A model generated the notes under the pieces. The model saw nothing but the letters and a program-made list of their open reading frames with translations, was not told where the DNA came from and made no database searches. Position numbers and translations under genes: made by a program. Below, piece by piece: positions 1 through 5,259 of a stretch of DNA of 13,527 nucleotides. Location of the stretch: the NCBI GenBank assembly GCA_900752845.1, contig CAADWU010000089.1, positions 1 to 13,527 on the forward strand, given 5' to 3'. Within the stretch, counting starts at the first letter, position 1. Every line of letters begins with the position of its first letter. The stretch comes from Candidatus Gastranaerophilales bacterium (GTDB lineage: Bacteria; Cyanobacteriota; Vampirovibrionia; Gastranaerophilales; Gastranaerophilaceae).

Positions 1-1
1 C

Positions 2-226
2 CATTGAGATTACAATAGCCGGGCCAGCACCTGCACTTTCGGGACCGCCTTGAATAGCTGTACCGATAATTGTAAATATTCCGGTACCTACAACAGCACC
101 AATACCAAGTACAATTAAATCAAATACGTTCAAAGTTTTTTTCAACTCTGATTTTTTACTTATTGCTATTAATTCATCGGGGCTTTTTTTCTTAAAAGCA
201 TTATTGATTATAGATTTTAATTCCAT
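2..226 (-). CDS. APC/CAT-family amino-acid permease, N-terminal part (runs off window)
   Basis: This gene is cut by the window edge; about 75 N-terminal codons are visible. The translation begins MELKSIINNAFKKKSPDELI and then has a first membrane helix containing GIGAVVGTGIF, the substrate-binding G-x-G-x-x-x-G-x-G-I-F signature of amino acid-polyamine-organocation (APC) transporters. It is clearly paralogous to the permease just upstream (both have a KxPDE tail, K-K/E-T-L, DLI-LG-GA--G-GIF and AGPA-ISM), so this is a tandem duplication. Its ATG shares one base with the TAA of that gene (TAATG at 228-224). No good Shine-Dalgarno is visible, so translation is probably coupled to the upstream gene. 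By family it should import amino acids through the inner membrane; the substrate cannot be read. Confidence 0.88.
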   Translation of the reverse strand, partial: MELKSIINNAFKKKSPDELIAISKKSELKKTLNVFDLIVLGIGAVVGTGIFTIIGTAIQGGPESAGAGPAIVISM

Positions 227-1818
227 TATTTCATCATTTCTTGTTTTTTAAGTTCAATTTTTTCGTTGTGAAGTTTGTTTTCATTAATTCTGTTCTTCAC
301 ATAACCGTAAAGCAAATAGATTATTGCGCCTATACCTAACCATACAGGGAACAATAGTGCAGAACCCGAAGGCTGCAAAGATTTATAAATCATTAAGCCG
401 CCGCAGCATAATATACCTAAAGAAGGTACAACAGGCGAAAAAGGAACTCTGAACGGACGAGGTCTTTCAGGATCTGTTTTTCTTAAAATTAATACTGCAA
501 CGCATACGATTATGAAAGAAGTAAATGTTCCGTAATTACAAAGTTCTGCAGCTACATCGAGATTTAATGTCAAGATACCTACTATAGCAAGCAAGCCTAC
601 AGTCCATGTTAATAAAGCAGGTGTTTTGAACTTAGAGTGCAGTTTTTGAAATCTTTGAGAGATGAAATGATCTCTGCTCATTGCATATAAAATTCTTGTT
701 GCAGCCATTTCAAGTACAAGAAGCACCGAAGTTAAACCTGCAAGCGAACCTATTGAAATCAGACCGGCTGCCCAGTTCATTTTATGCAAAGACATGCAAT
801 ATGCCATCGGAGCTTTTAAAAATTCAAGAGGAACAGCACTGCTTGTATCCTGAATCCCTGTAAGTACCAATGCTACAGAAACATATACTATAGTTGTTAT
901 GATTAATGAACCTATAATACCTATAGGTAAATCTTTTTGAGGATTTTTACATTCTTCTGCAGCTGTAGCAAGAGCGTCAAATCCGATATATGCAAAGAAG
1001 ATTAAAAATGCGCCTGCAAAAATACCTTCTGCACCGTTTGGAGCAAACGGAGTCCAGTTTTCAGGTCTAACGAAAAATGCACCTGCAAGAACAAAAAGCG
1101 CAATAACAGCTAATTTTACAAATACCATTATCCCTGCCATTTTAGTAGAATCTTTAGTACCTCTGACCAAAATCATAGTAATTAAAAGAACTATAACAAT
1201 CGCAGGTAAATTTATACATACAGGCATACCAAAAATATGCGGAACAAATACATCGGGATTGTCTGCAACTATTTTCGCTGTGCTGAAAGCATCATTTACT
1301 AGCCATACAGGAGGGTGCGCCAGCCAAGCAGGCAAAACTTTTTCAAACCCGCTTAAAAACTGTACAAAATGGTTAGACCACGCACAAGCAACAGCAATAA
1401 ATCCGATTGCATACTCAAGCATTAACACCCAGCCTACCATCCAAGCTGCAAATTCACCGAGTGTTGCAAATGTATAAGTGTAAGCACCGCCTGCAACTGG
1501 TATCATAGTTGCAAATTCGCTGTAACATAATGCTGAAAAAACACAGGCAATAGCAGCGACTATCATTGATACTATTAAAGCAGGTCCTGCACCTATGATT
1601 GAACCGTCAGCGTTACCTGCTGCTGCAATACCAACAACAGCGAAAATACCTGAACCGATAATAGCACCGACACCAAGGATAATTAAATCCACAACTCCGA
1701 GAGTTTTTTCCAAACCTTCTGCTTTAGCTTCTGCAAGCATTTCATCAGGGTTTTTAATCTTGGTGATTGTCTTCAAAAAATTGCGTGTTAAAGTCGCACG
1801 GTTAAATTTTTCAGCCAT
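226..1818 (-). CDS. APC-superfamily amino-acid permease, cationic amino acid transporter (CAT/YfnA-like) type
   Basis: Predicted inner-membrane amino-acid transporter of 530 residues with about 12 or more hydrophobic segments, the usual size for the CAT subfamily of APC transporters. After a cytoplasmic N-terminal tail, helix 1 carries GVGAIIGSGIF (residues about 49-59), the broken helix that binds the amino-acid backbone. Further marks are PVAGGAYTY (about 108-116), GFDALATAAEE in the middle, and a C-terminal RPRPFRVP loop before the last helices. The start is supported by AAGGA six bases upstream of the ATG. It lies 17 bp after glyQ and overlaps the next permease by one base, so the three genes look like one transcript. 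The pairing suggests supply of amino acids for translation, but substrate is inference. Confidence 0.9.
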   Translation of the reverse strand: MAEKFNRATLTRNFLKTITKIKNPDEMLAEAKAEGLEKTLGVVDLIILGVGAIIGSGIFAVVGIAAAGNADGSIIGAGPALIVSMIVAAIACVFSALCYSEFATMIPVAGGAYTYTFATLGEFAAWMVGWVLMLEYAIGFIAVACAWSNHFVQFLSGFEKVLPAWLAHPPVWLVNDAFSTAKIVADNPDVFVPHIFGMPVCINLPAIVIVLLITMILVRGTKDSTKMAGIMVFVKLAVIALFVLAGAFFVRPENWTPFAPNGAEGIFAGAFLIFFAYIGFDALATAAEECKNPQKDLPIGIIGSLIITTIVYVSVALVLTGIQDTSSAVPLEFLKAPMAYCMSLHKMNWAAGLISIGSLAGLTSVLLVLEMAATRILYAMSRDHFISQRFQKLHSKFKTPALLTWTVGLLAIVGILTLNLDVAAELCNYGTFTSFIIVCVAVLILRKTDPERPRPFRVPFSPVVPSLGILCCGGLMIYKSLQPSGSALLFPVWLGIGAIIYLLYGYVKNRINENKLHNEKIELKKQEMMK

Positions 1819-1835
1819 TTAGTTTCCTTATTTTT

Positions 1836-2708
1836 CTACTTACAAAGAGGAAATCCCAATTCTTCTCTTTGTGCTACATATAATCTTGCAACAGCCGAAG
1901 CCATTGTTCTTACTCTGTTAATAAAATTAATCCTTTCGTCTTTACTTATTACCCCTCTTGCATCTAAAAGGTTAAATGTATGAGAGCATTTCAAAACGTA
2001 ATCGTAAGCCGGCAAAACTAATTTTGCATTAATACAATTATCGACTTCTTTTTGATACAAATCAAACATTGTGAATAATGCTTTTGCATCACTTACTTCA
2101 AAATTATATTTAGATTGTTCAATTTCATTTTGTAAGAAAATTTCACCGTATTTAAGAGTATCATTCCACATAATATCATAGACAGACTCTTTATTTTGCA
2201 AATACATAGCAATACGTTCCAACCCGTAAGTCAGCTCAAGAGCTACAGGCTTAACCTCAACTCCTCCGACCTGCTGAAAATAAGTAAACTGAGTAATTTC
2301 CATACCATCAAGCCAAACTTCCCAGCCGACACCGGCTGCTCCTAAAGTAGGCGATTCCCAGTTGTCCTCTACAAATCTGACATCATGCTCTTTTAAATCT
2401 ATTCCCATTGCTTCCAAACTTTTCAAATAAAGTTCCTGAGCATTATCGGGAGAAGGTTTTAAAATAACCTGAAACTGATAATAATGTCCAAGTCTGTTAG
2501 GGTTTTCACCGTATCTTGCATCAGTCGGACGTCTGCATGGTTCAATCATTGCAGTATTCCAGGGTTCGGGTCCCAATGAACGCAAAAATGTTGCGGGGTT
2601 CATTGTAGAAGCACCTTTTTCGATATCATAGGGCTGTTGAATTATACATCCGTAATCGGACCAAAATTTTTGTAAGTTAAAAACAAGTTCTTGAAAGTTT
2701 AAAGCCAT
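1836..2708 (-). CDS. glyQ: glycine--tRNA ligase, alpha subunit
   Basis: Catalytic alpha subunit of the bacterial heterotetrameric (alpha2beta2) class II glycyl-tRNA synthetase, which activates glycine and charges tRNA-Gly in the cytoplasm. The match to GlyQ is unmistakable: QKFWSDYGCIIQQPYD near the N-terminus, FLRSLGPEPWN, then RPTDARYGENPNRLGHYYQF, and EVWLDGMEITQFTYFQQ with LELTYGLERIAMYLQ. I place the start at the ATG at 2708 (MALNFQELVF), which gives 290 residues, the usual family length. A longer in-frame reading to 2765 adds 19 residues unlike any GlyQ I know. GGAAAAGG lies just upstream of 2708. The beta-subunit gene glyS is not adjacent here. Two amino-acid permeases follow in the same direction. 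Confidence 0.96.
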   Translation of the reverse strand: MALNFQELVFNLQKFWSDYGCIIQQPYDIEKGASTMNPATFLRSLGPEPWNTAMIEPCRRPTDARYGENPNRLGHYYQFQVILKPSPDNAQELYLKSLEAMGIDLKEHDVRFVEDNWESPTLGAAGVGWEVWLDGMEITQFTYFQQVGGVEVKPVALELTYGLERIAMYLQNKESVYDIMWNDTLKYGEIFLQNEIEQSKYNFEVSDAKALFTMFDLYQKEVDNCINAKLVLPAYDYVLKCSHTFNLLDARGVISKDERINFINRVRTMASAVARLYVAQREELGFPLCK

Positions 2709-2765
2709 AACCTTTTCCAATATTGTACTAATTACACTCGTTTGCACGCACAATGACATACTCAC

Positions 2766-2806
2766 TTTTAACGTGCTTTTTTCATACTACGTCCAACACG
2801 TTAAAA
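2766..2806. promoter_or_regulatory. 10-bp perfect inverted repeat upstream of glyQ, operator-like
   Basis: TTTTAACGTG (2766-2775) and CACGTTAAAA (2797-2806) are exact inverted repeats with a 21-bp spacer; their centres are 31 bp apart, about three helical turns. On the minus strand a weak promoter can be drawn as TTGCAT, 17 bp, TAGTAT, so that one arm falls in the promoter spacer and the other near the transcription start. There is no T-run, so it is not an intrinsic terminator. The regulator is unknown and the promoter call is weak. Confidence 0.4.
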
Positions 2807-2849
2807 ATGCAATTATTATGTTTAAAAATATTAAGCAAGTAGTAGTAAA

Positions 2850-3512
2850 TTAAAACGGATAATTTATTTTCCAGCCGTCCTGCATTATTTTTTGTGCACA
2901 GTAATATCCATTGCCTGCATTAGAGCAGTTTTCATTAATTTTTTCCTCTGTGCAGGTATAGCATAACGGCAAAATTCCTTTATTCATTACTCTCGTAAAC
3001 ATAAAGACATCTTTACCGAAAACATTAGGGCCCTTGCCGCCATTTATGTCTATATATATTGTATTAGCTGCTACTGTTCCATCTCCGGATGATGCTGATA
3101 TTGAATACATAATACCATCACTTGTCATAAAAGGTATTCTTAAATTGCTCTGTGTAACAGTTGTCGAATCATGAACACCGCTTAGAGTTTGAAAAGGGTA
3201 AGAAGCTTTATATCCGCATTCGCCATACGTTTTACAGATAGAAGTAACATTAAAATAAGGAGTCCAATATTTCTTTATATATTCTTCCGGTCCCAAATCC
3301 ATTGCACTTTCCCAGTGTTCATAATCGCCGTTATCAACTTCAGACCTCTTCATTGCCTGATTTAAAATAGTATAAGCCTTTTTCAATTTGGAAATTGTTT
3401 CTTCTTTTTTATAATGACCGATTACAGCCGGCATGGTTAAAGCAGCAACAATACCAATGATACCAAGTGTAATCAATACCTCAGCAAGTGTAAATGCTCT
3501 CATTTCTTTCAT
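2850..3512 (-). CDS. Type IV pilin-like / pseudopilin protein 1, prepilin N-terminal cleavage-methylation domain
   Basis: Exported prepilin-like protein. From the ATG at 3512 it reads MKEMRA then FTLAEVLITLGIIGIVAAL: a short basic leader, a prepilin-peptidase site (Ala at -1 here, more often Gly), Phe+1, Glu+5 and a hydrophobic assembly helix. This ATG has GGAG five bases upstream and gives 220 residues. The rest is a soluble domain with Cys pairs (C-KTYGE-C, LPLCYTC, ENC, YYC), a D-x-N-G-G-K-G-P-N-x-x-G-x-D motif, and a C-terminal GNGYYCAQKI tail shared with the second pilin-like protein in this window. The reading frame stays open upstream through a GTG at 3542 to a G9 tract at 3621-3613, so longer forms are possible. 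The substrate or role (pilus, secretion, adhesion) cannot be told. Confidence 0.88.
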   Translation of the reverse strand: MKEMRAFTLAEVLITLGIIGIVAALTMPAVIGHYKKEETISKLKKAYTILNQAMKRSEVDNGDYEHWESAMDLGPEEYIKKYWTPYFNVTSICKTYGECGYKASYPFQTLSGVHDSTTVTQSNLRIPFMTSDGIMYSISASSGDGTVAANTIYIDINGGKGPNVFGKDVFMFTRVMNKGILPLCYTCTEEKINENCSNAGNGYYCAQKIMQDGWKINYPF

Positions 3513-3570
3513 AAAAACTCCGTCATAACTGTGATGTTCCACATCATTATTATAACAGATTTTAGTCTTT

Positions 3571-3705
3571 TTACAACCCTCTAAAAATACTTGTGAAGAG
3601 CTTAAAAGTCTGCCCCCCCCCGAGTGCTACGCACGTAGCCAGGTGACTATGGCTCGGTAAAAGATTACCAATACATGCAGAAGCTTTTTTGCTAAATTTT
3701 TTCAT
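3571..3705 (-). CDS. 44-residue leader ORF with G9 tract, upstream of pilin 1 (candidate phase-variable N-terminus)
   Basis: A short ORF starting MKKFSKKASACIGNLLP, with the best translation signal in this unit: AAAGGAG six bases before the ATG, itself about 23 bases after a strong promoter. Codons 29-31 are GGG GGG GGG, the tract at 3621-3613. In the sequenced state translation continues QTFKLF and stops at 3571, 58 bases before the pilin ATG. The distance from this ATG to the pilin ATG is 193 bases, so removing one G or adding two puts the leader in frame with the pilin. No stop then intervenes, adding about 64 residues to the prepilin. The pilin frame after the tract reads RLLSSSQVFLEG through VEHHSYDGVF. 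It could also be a non-functional upstream ORF, or the tract length could be a sequencing error. Confidence 0.55.
   Translation of the reverse strand: MKKFSKKASACIGNLLPSHSHLATCVALGGGQTFKLFTSIFRGL
3613..3621. repeat. Homopolymer tract C9 (G9 on the pilin strand)
   Basis: Nine C flanked by G on both sides in strongly AT-rich DNA. It lies inside the leader ORF upstream of pilin 1. The leader and pilin would be in frame at 8 or 11 G and are out of frame at the present 9. Confidence 0.9.
3620..3657. repeat. GC-rich structured element next to the poly-G tract
   Basis: A compact GC-rich island in AT-rich DNA. An outer stem CCGAG (3620-3624) with CTCGG (3653-3657) encloses a perfect inner hairpin, GCTACG (3626-3631) with CGTAGC (3634-3639), plus a weak CCA/TGG arm. 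The G9 tract begins at its edge. It is translated as part of the leader ORF (residues about 17-29). It may be a transcribed structure or a mobile repeat; only one copy is visible here. Confidence 0.45.
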
Positions 3706-3734
3706 AAATTACTCCTTTTTTTTTATTTATCATT

Positions 3735-3763
3735 ATTATAATTTATTTTACAATAATTTTCAA
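3735..3763 (-). promoter_or_regulatory. Sigma-70 promoter for the leader/pilin 1 unit
   Basis: On the minus strand TTGAAA (3763-3758), a 17-bp spacer and a perfect TATAAT (3740-3735) form a near-consensus promoter. Transcription would start near 3728, just before the AAAGGAG and ATG of the leader ORF. This supports initiation upstream of the G tract rather than only at the pilin ATG. Confidence 0.7.
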
Positions 3764-3785
3764 TATTATCATTATATGATACAAT
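3757..3785 (+). promoter_or_regulatory. Sigma-70 promoter for the P-loop kinase gene
   Basis: TTTTCA (3757-3762), 17 bp, then TACAAT (3780-3785) preceded by TG (TGaTACAAT, extended -10). The -35 overlaps the -35 of the divergent leader/pilin promoter. The start of transcription would be near 3792, which excludes the in-frame TTG at 3786 as start and favours the ATG at 3810. Confidence 0.55.
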
Positions 3786-3809
3786 TTGAAAAAAAAACGA
3801 AAGGGAACC

Positions 3810-4328
3810 ATGGTTAATAAATTAATAATATTTTCAGGAAAGCAATACTCAGGCAAAGATACCGCAGCTAAAATTATGTTAGAAGCTTTGCCGGATTTTA
3901 AACGCTGTGCAATGGGCGATATTATAAAATTAACATACGGCGAACAAAAGGGACTTACCTATGAAGAAATTGAAAAAAACAAACCTTTATATCGCCAGGA
4001 TTTAATTAATTTAGGCAACTGGGGACGTGCACAGGATGCAGATTACTGGCTGAAAAAAATTATTAATCAGAACGGAAATATTATAGTAACAGACGTACGT
4101 GTCCCGCATGAATATGAAGTTTTTAAAAATGCAGGAGCTATCTCAATCAGAGTGGAAGCCTCAAGAGAAACAAGAATGCAACGTGGCACACTTATTGGTG
4201 AAACTGATATTACTGAAACAGGTCTTGATAATATTAACGACTGGGATTACATAATTGAAAACAACTCCGATTATGAAACTTTAAAAGAAAAAGTAAATGA
4301 AATAATAAAAAAAATAAAAGAGGATTAA
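3810..4328 (+). CDS. P-loop nucleotide-dependent small-molecule kinase, animal-type phosphomevalonate kinase-like
   Basis: Cytoplasmic 172-residue P-loop kinase. The N-terminal strand and Walker A read LIIFSGKQYSGKDT (residues 5-18). A Walker-B-like IIVTDVR lies at 91-97, an Arg-rich lid SRETRMQRG at 118-126, and a GLDN...DWDYIIEN motif at 138-151. The spacing and motifs (SGK-x-x-SGKD, a central RQDL...WG-R--D--Y, C-terminal GLDN--D-D--IEN) resemble the animal-type phosphomevalonate kinase family (my recollection of PF04275). Related bacterial and phage proteins phosphorylate nucleoside monophosphates, so the substrate is open. Start chosen at ATG 3810 with AAAGGG upstream; the longer TTG reading at 3786 precedes the likely transcription start. 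It stands alone, divergent from the pilin unit, and ends in a terminator. Confidence 0.75.
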   Translation: MVNKLIIFSGKQYSGKDTAAKIMLEALPDFKRCAMGDIIKLTYGEQKGLTYEEIEKNKPLYRQDLINLGNWGRAQDADYWLKKIINQNGNIIVTDVRVPHEYEVFKNAGAISIRVEASRETRMQRGTLIGETDITETGLDNINDWDYIIENNSDYETLKEKVNEIIKKIKED

Positions 4329-4344
4329 TAAATCCTCTTTTTTT
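4316..4344. terminator. Bidirectional rho-independent terminator
   Basis: AAAAGAGGATT (4316-4326), loop AATA, AATCCTCTTTT (4331-4341), an 11-bp perfect stem ending in a run of seven T (4338-4344). The kinase stop codon lies in the stem. The complementary strand also ends in a T-rich run (about 4320-4305), so it can stop the convergent response-regulator transcript too. Confidence 0.9.
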
Positions 4345-4370
4345 AGTGTGATTGTGTATATATGTAATTG

Positions 4371-5057
4371 TTAGACCATTCCTTCTTTAACAGCTTTTAC
4401 AGCTGCCTGCACTCTGTCATTTACGCACATTTTTTGCAAAATTGAGCATACATGAGCTTTTGCAGTGTGGACACTTACGATAAGTTCTTTTGCTATTTCT
4501 GTATTACTTTTACCCAATACAAGGTGTTTTAAAACTTCAAATTCTCTTTCTGTAAGAGGTACTCTGCCATCAGAATGAGATTTGCTAGGCAAAAATCCTA
4601 CATTGTCGATTTTAGGCAAAGAGTTCAATGCTGTTTGAGCAACCATAGGATCAATCCAGCAAACTCCGGTTGAAACATCTCTTACAACATCGGCAAGTTT
4701 TTTAGGATCAATATCTTTTAAGCAGTAAGCACTTGCACCTGAACTTAGAGCTGCAATTACTTCTTCCGATCTGTCATGAGAAGTCAATGCAATAATTTTT
4801 GATTCAAACATCATTTCTTTACATTTAATCATTGCTTCAATACCGTTCATGCCCGGGAGTCCCAAATCCATTAAAATTACATCAGGCTTGTAGCGTTCAA
4901 TAAGTTTAAGTCCTTCCAAAGCATCTTCTGCCTCTGCTACAACATCAATATCTTCGTTTGCATTTAATGCGCAGCGCAGACCAACTCTTGTTAATTTAAA
5001 ATCTTCTACAATAATTACACTTATAGTTTTTTGTGCTGTTGATGAACTTTGTGTCAT
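4371..5057 (-). CDS. NarL/FixJ-family response regulator, orphan
   Basis: DNA-binding response regulator of 228 residues. The receiver domain (about 11-130) has the acidic pair E18/D19, phospho-acceptor D64 in VILMDLGLPG, T92 in ALTS and K114 in CLKD, so all switch residues are present. A linker leads to a LuxR-type helix-turn-helix (about 165-228) with LTEREFEVLKHLVLGKSNTEIA and VHTAKAHV. The ATG at 5057 (MTQSSS) is preferred: GGGG lies six bases upstream, and the 20-residue extension to 5117 lies outside the receiver fold. No histidine kinase is adjacent, so its partner is elsewhere. It is divergent from the GH13-like gene, with a symmetric site in between, and could regulate either gene; that is inference. 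Confidence 0.92.
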   Translation of the reverse strand: MTQSSSTAQKTISVIIVEDFKLTRVGLRCALNANEDIDVVAEAEDALEGLKLIERYKPDVILMDLGLPGMNGIEAMIKCKEMMFESKIIALTSHDRSEEVIAALSSGASAYCLKDIDPKKLADVVRDVSTGVCWIDPMVAQTALNSLPKIDNVGFLPSKSHSDGRVPLTEREFEVLKHLVLGKSNTEIAKELIVSVHTAKAHVCSILQKMCVNDRVQAAVKAVKEGMV

Positions 5058-5127
5058 TGAAAACCCCGCCTTTCGTAACGTAAATTGCTCCATTATTTGG
5101 TACATCATCCTGTACACCTTTTATTAA

Positions 5128-5133
5128 ATTATA
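5128..5133 (-). promoter_or_regulatory. Probable -10 element of the response-regulator promoter
   Basis: On the minus strand a perfect TATAAT (5133-5128) lies about 70 bases before the ATG at 5057. The -35 seventeen bases upstream (GGTAAT, 5156-5151) is poor, so this may be an activated promoter. Confidence 0.4.
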
Positions 5134-5161
5134 GCGAAAACAATTAATCTATTACCTATGT

Positions 5162-5196
5162 GACTAATATATTGTAAAAAATACAATTATAAAGTC
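5162..5196. promoter_or_regulatory. Symmetric operator-like palindrome between divergent promoters
   Basis: GACT, 5 bp, ATTGTA (5171-5176), 5 bp, TACAAT (5182-5187), 5 bp, AGTC (5193-5196). Both pairs of arms are perfect inverted repeats about one centre. It lies between the -10 elements of the response-regulator and GH13-like genes, a place from which a dimeric regulator could control both. Confidence 0.4.
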
Positions 5197-5221
5197 ATGA
5201 TAAATAATATTATTATTATGC

Positions 5222-5227
5222 TATAAT
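5222..5227 (+). promoter_or_regulatory. Extended -10 promoter for the GH13-like gene/recN unit
   Basis: TGcTATAAT, a perfect -10 (5222-5227) with the extended TG motif. No good -35 is visible (GATAAA at 5199-5204). Transcription would start near 5234, followed by AAAGGGAG (5246-5253) and the ATG at 5260. Confidence 0.6.
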
Positions 5228-5259
5228 GCTATTACAAAAATTTATAAAGGGAGTGTATC

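Noticed and set aside
2709..2765. Longer glyQ start at 2765
   Set aside because: The added 19 residues are unlike GlyQ N-termini; the ATG at 2708 gives the family length and has a purine-rich ribosome binding site.
2709..2849. T-box or other riboswitch before glyQ
   Set aside because: The 141-bp gap has no T-box sequence, specifier stem or terminator/antiterminator pair that I can see.
3612..3622. Programmed ribosomal or transcriptional slippage on the G tract as the main explanation
   Set aside because: Cannot be excluded, but no stimulatory structure downstream or slippery heptamer is evident, and two loci with different lengths fit DNA slippage better.
3571..3705. Insertion sequence or CRISPR remnant around the GC-rich tract
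   Set aside because: No transposase, terminal inverted repeats or repeated spacer units; only a small structured element and a homopolymer.
3786..3809. TTG start for the P-loop kinase at 3786
   Set aside because: It directly follows the -10 element (3780-3785), so it would precede the transcript start; ATG 3810 has AAAGGG.
5058..5117. 20-residue N-terminal extension of the response regulator
   Set aside because: The ATG at 5057 has GGGG six bases upstream and fits the receiver-domain start.
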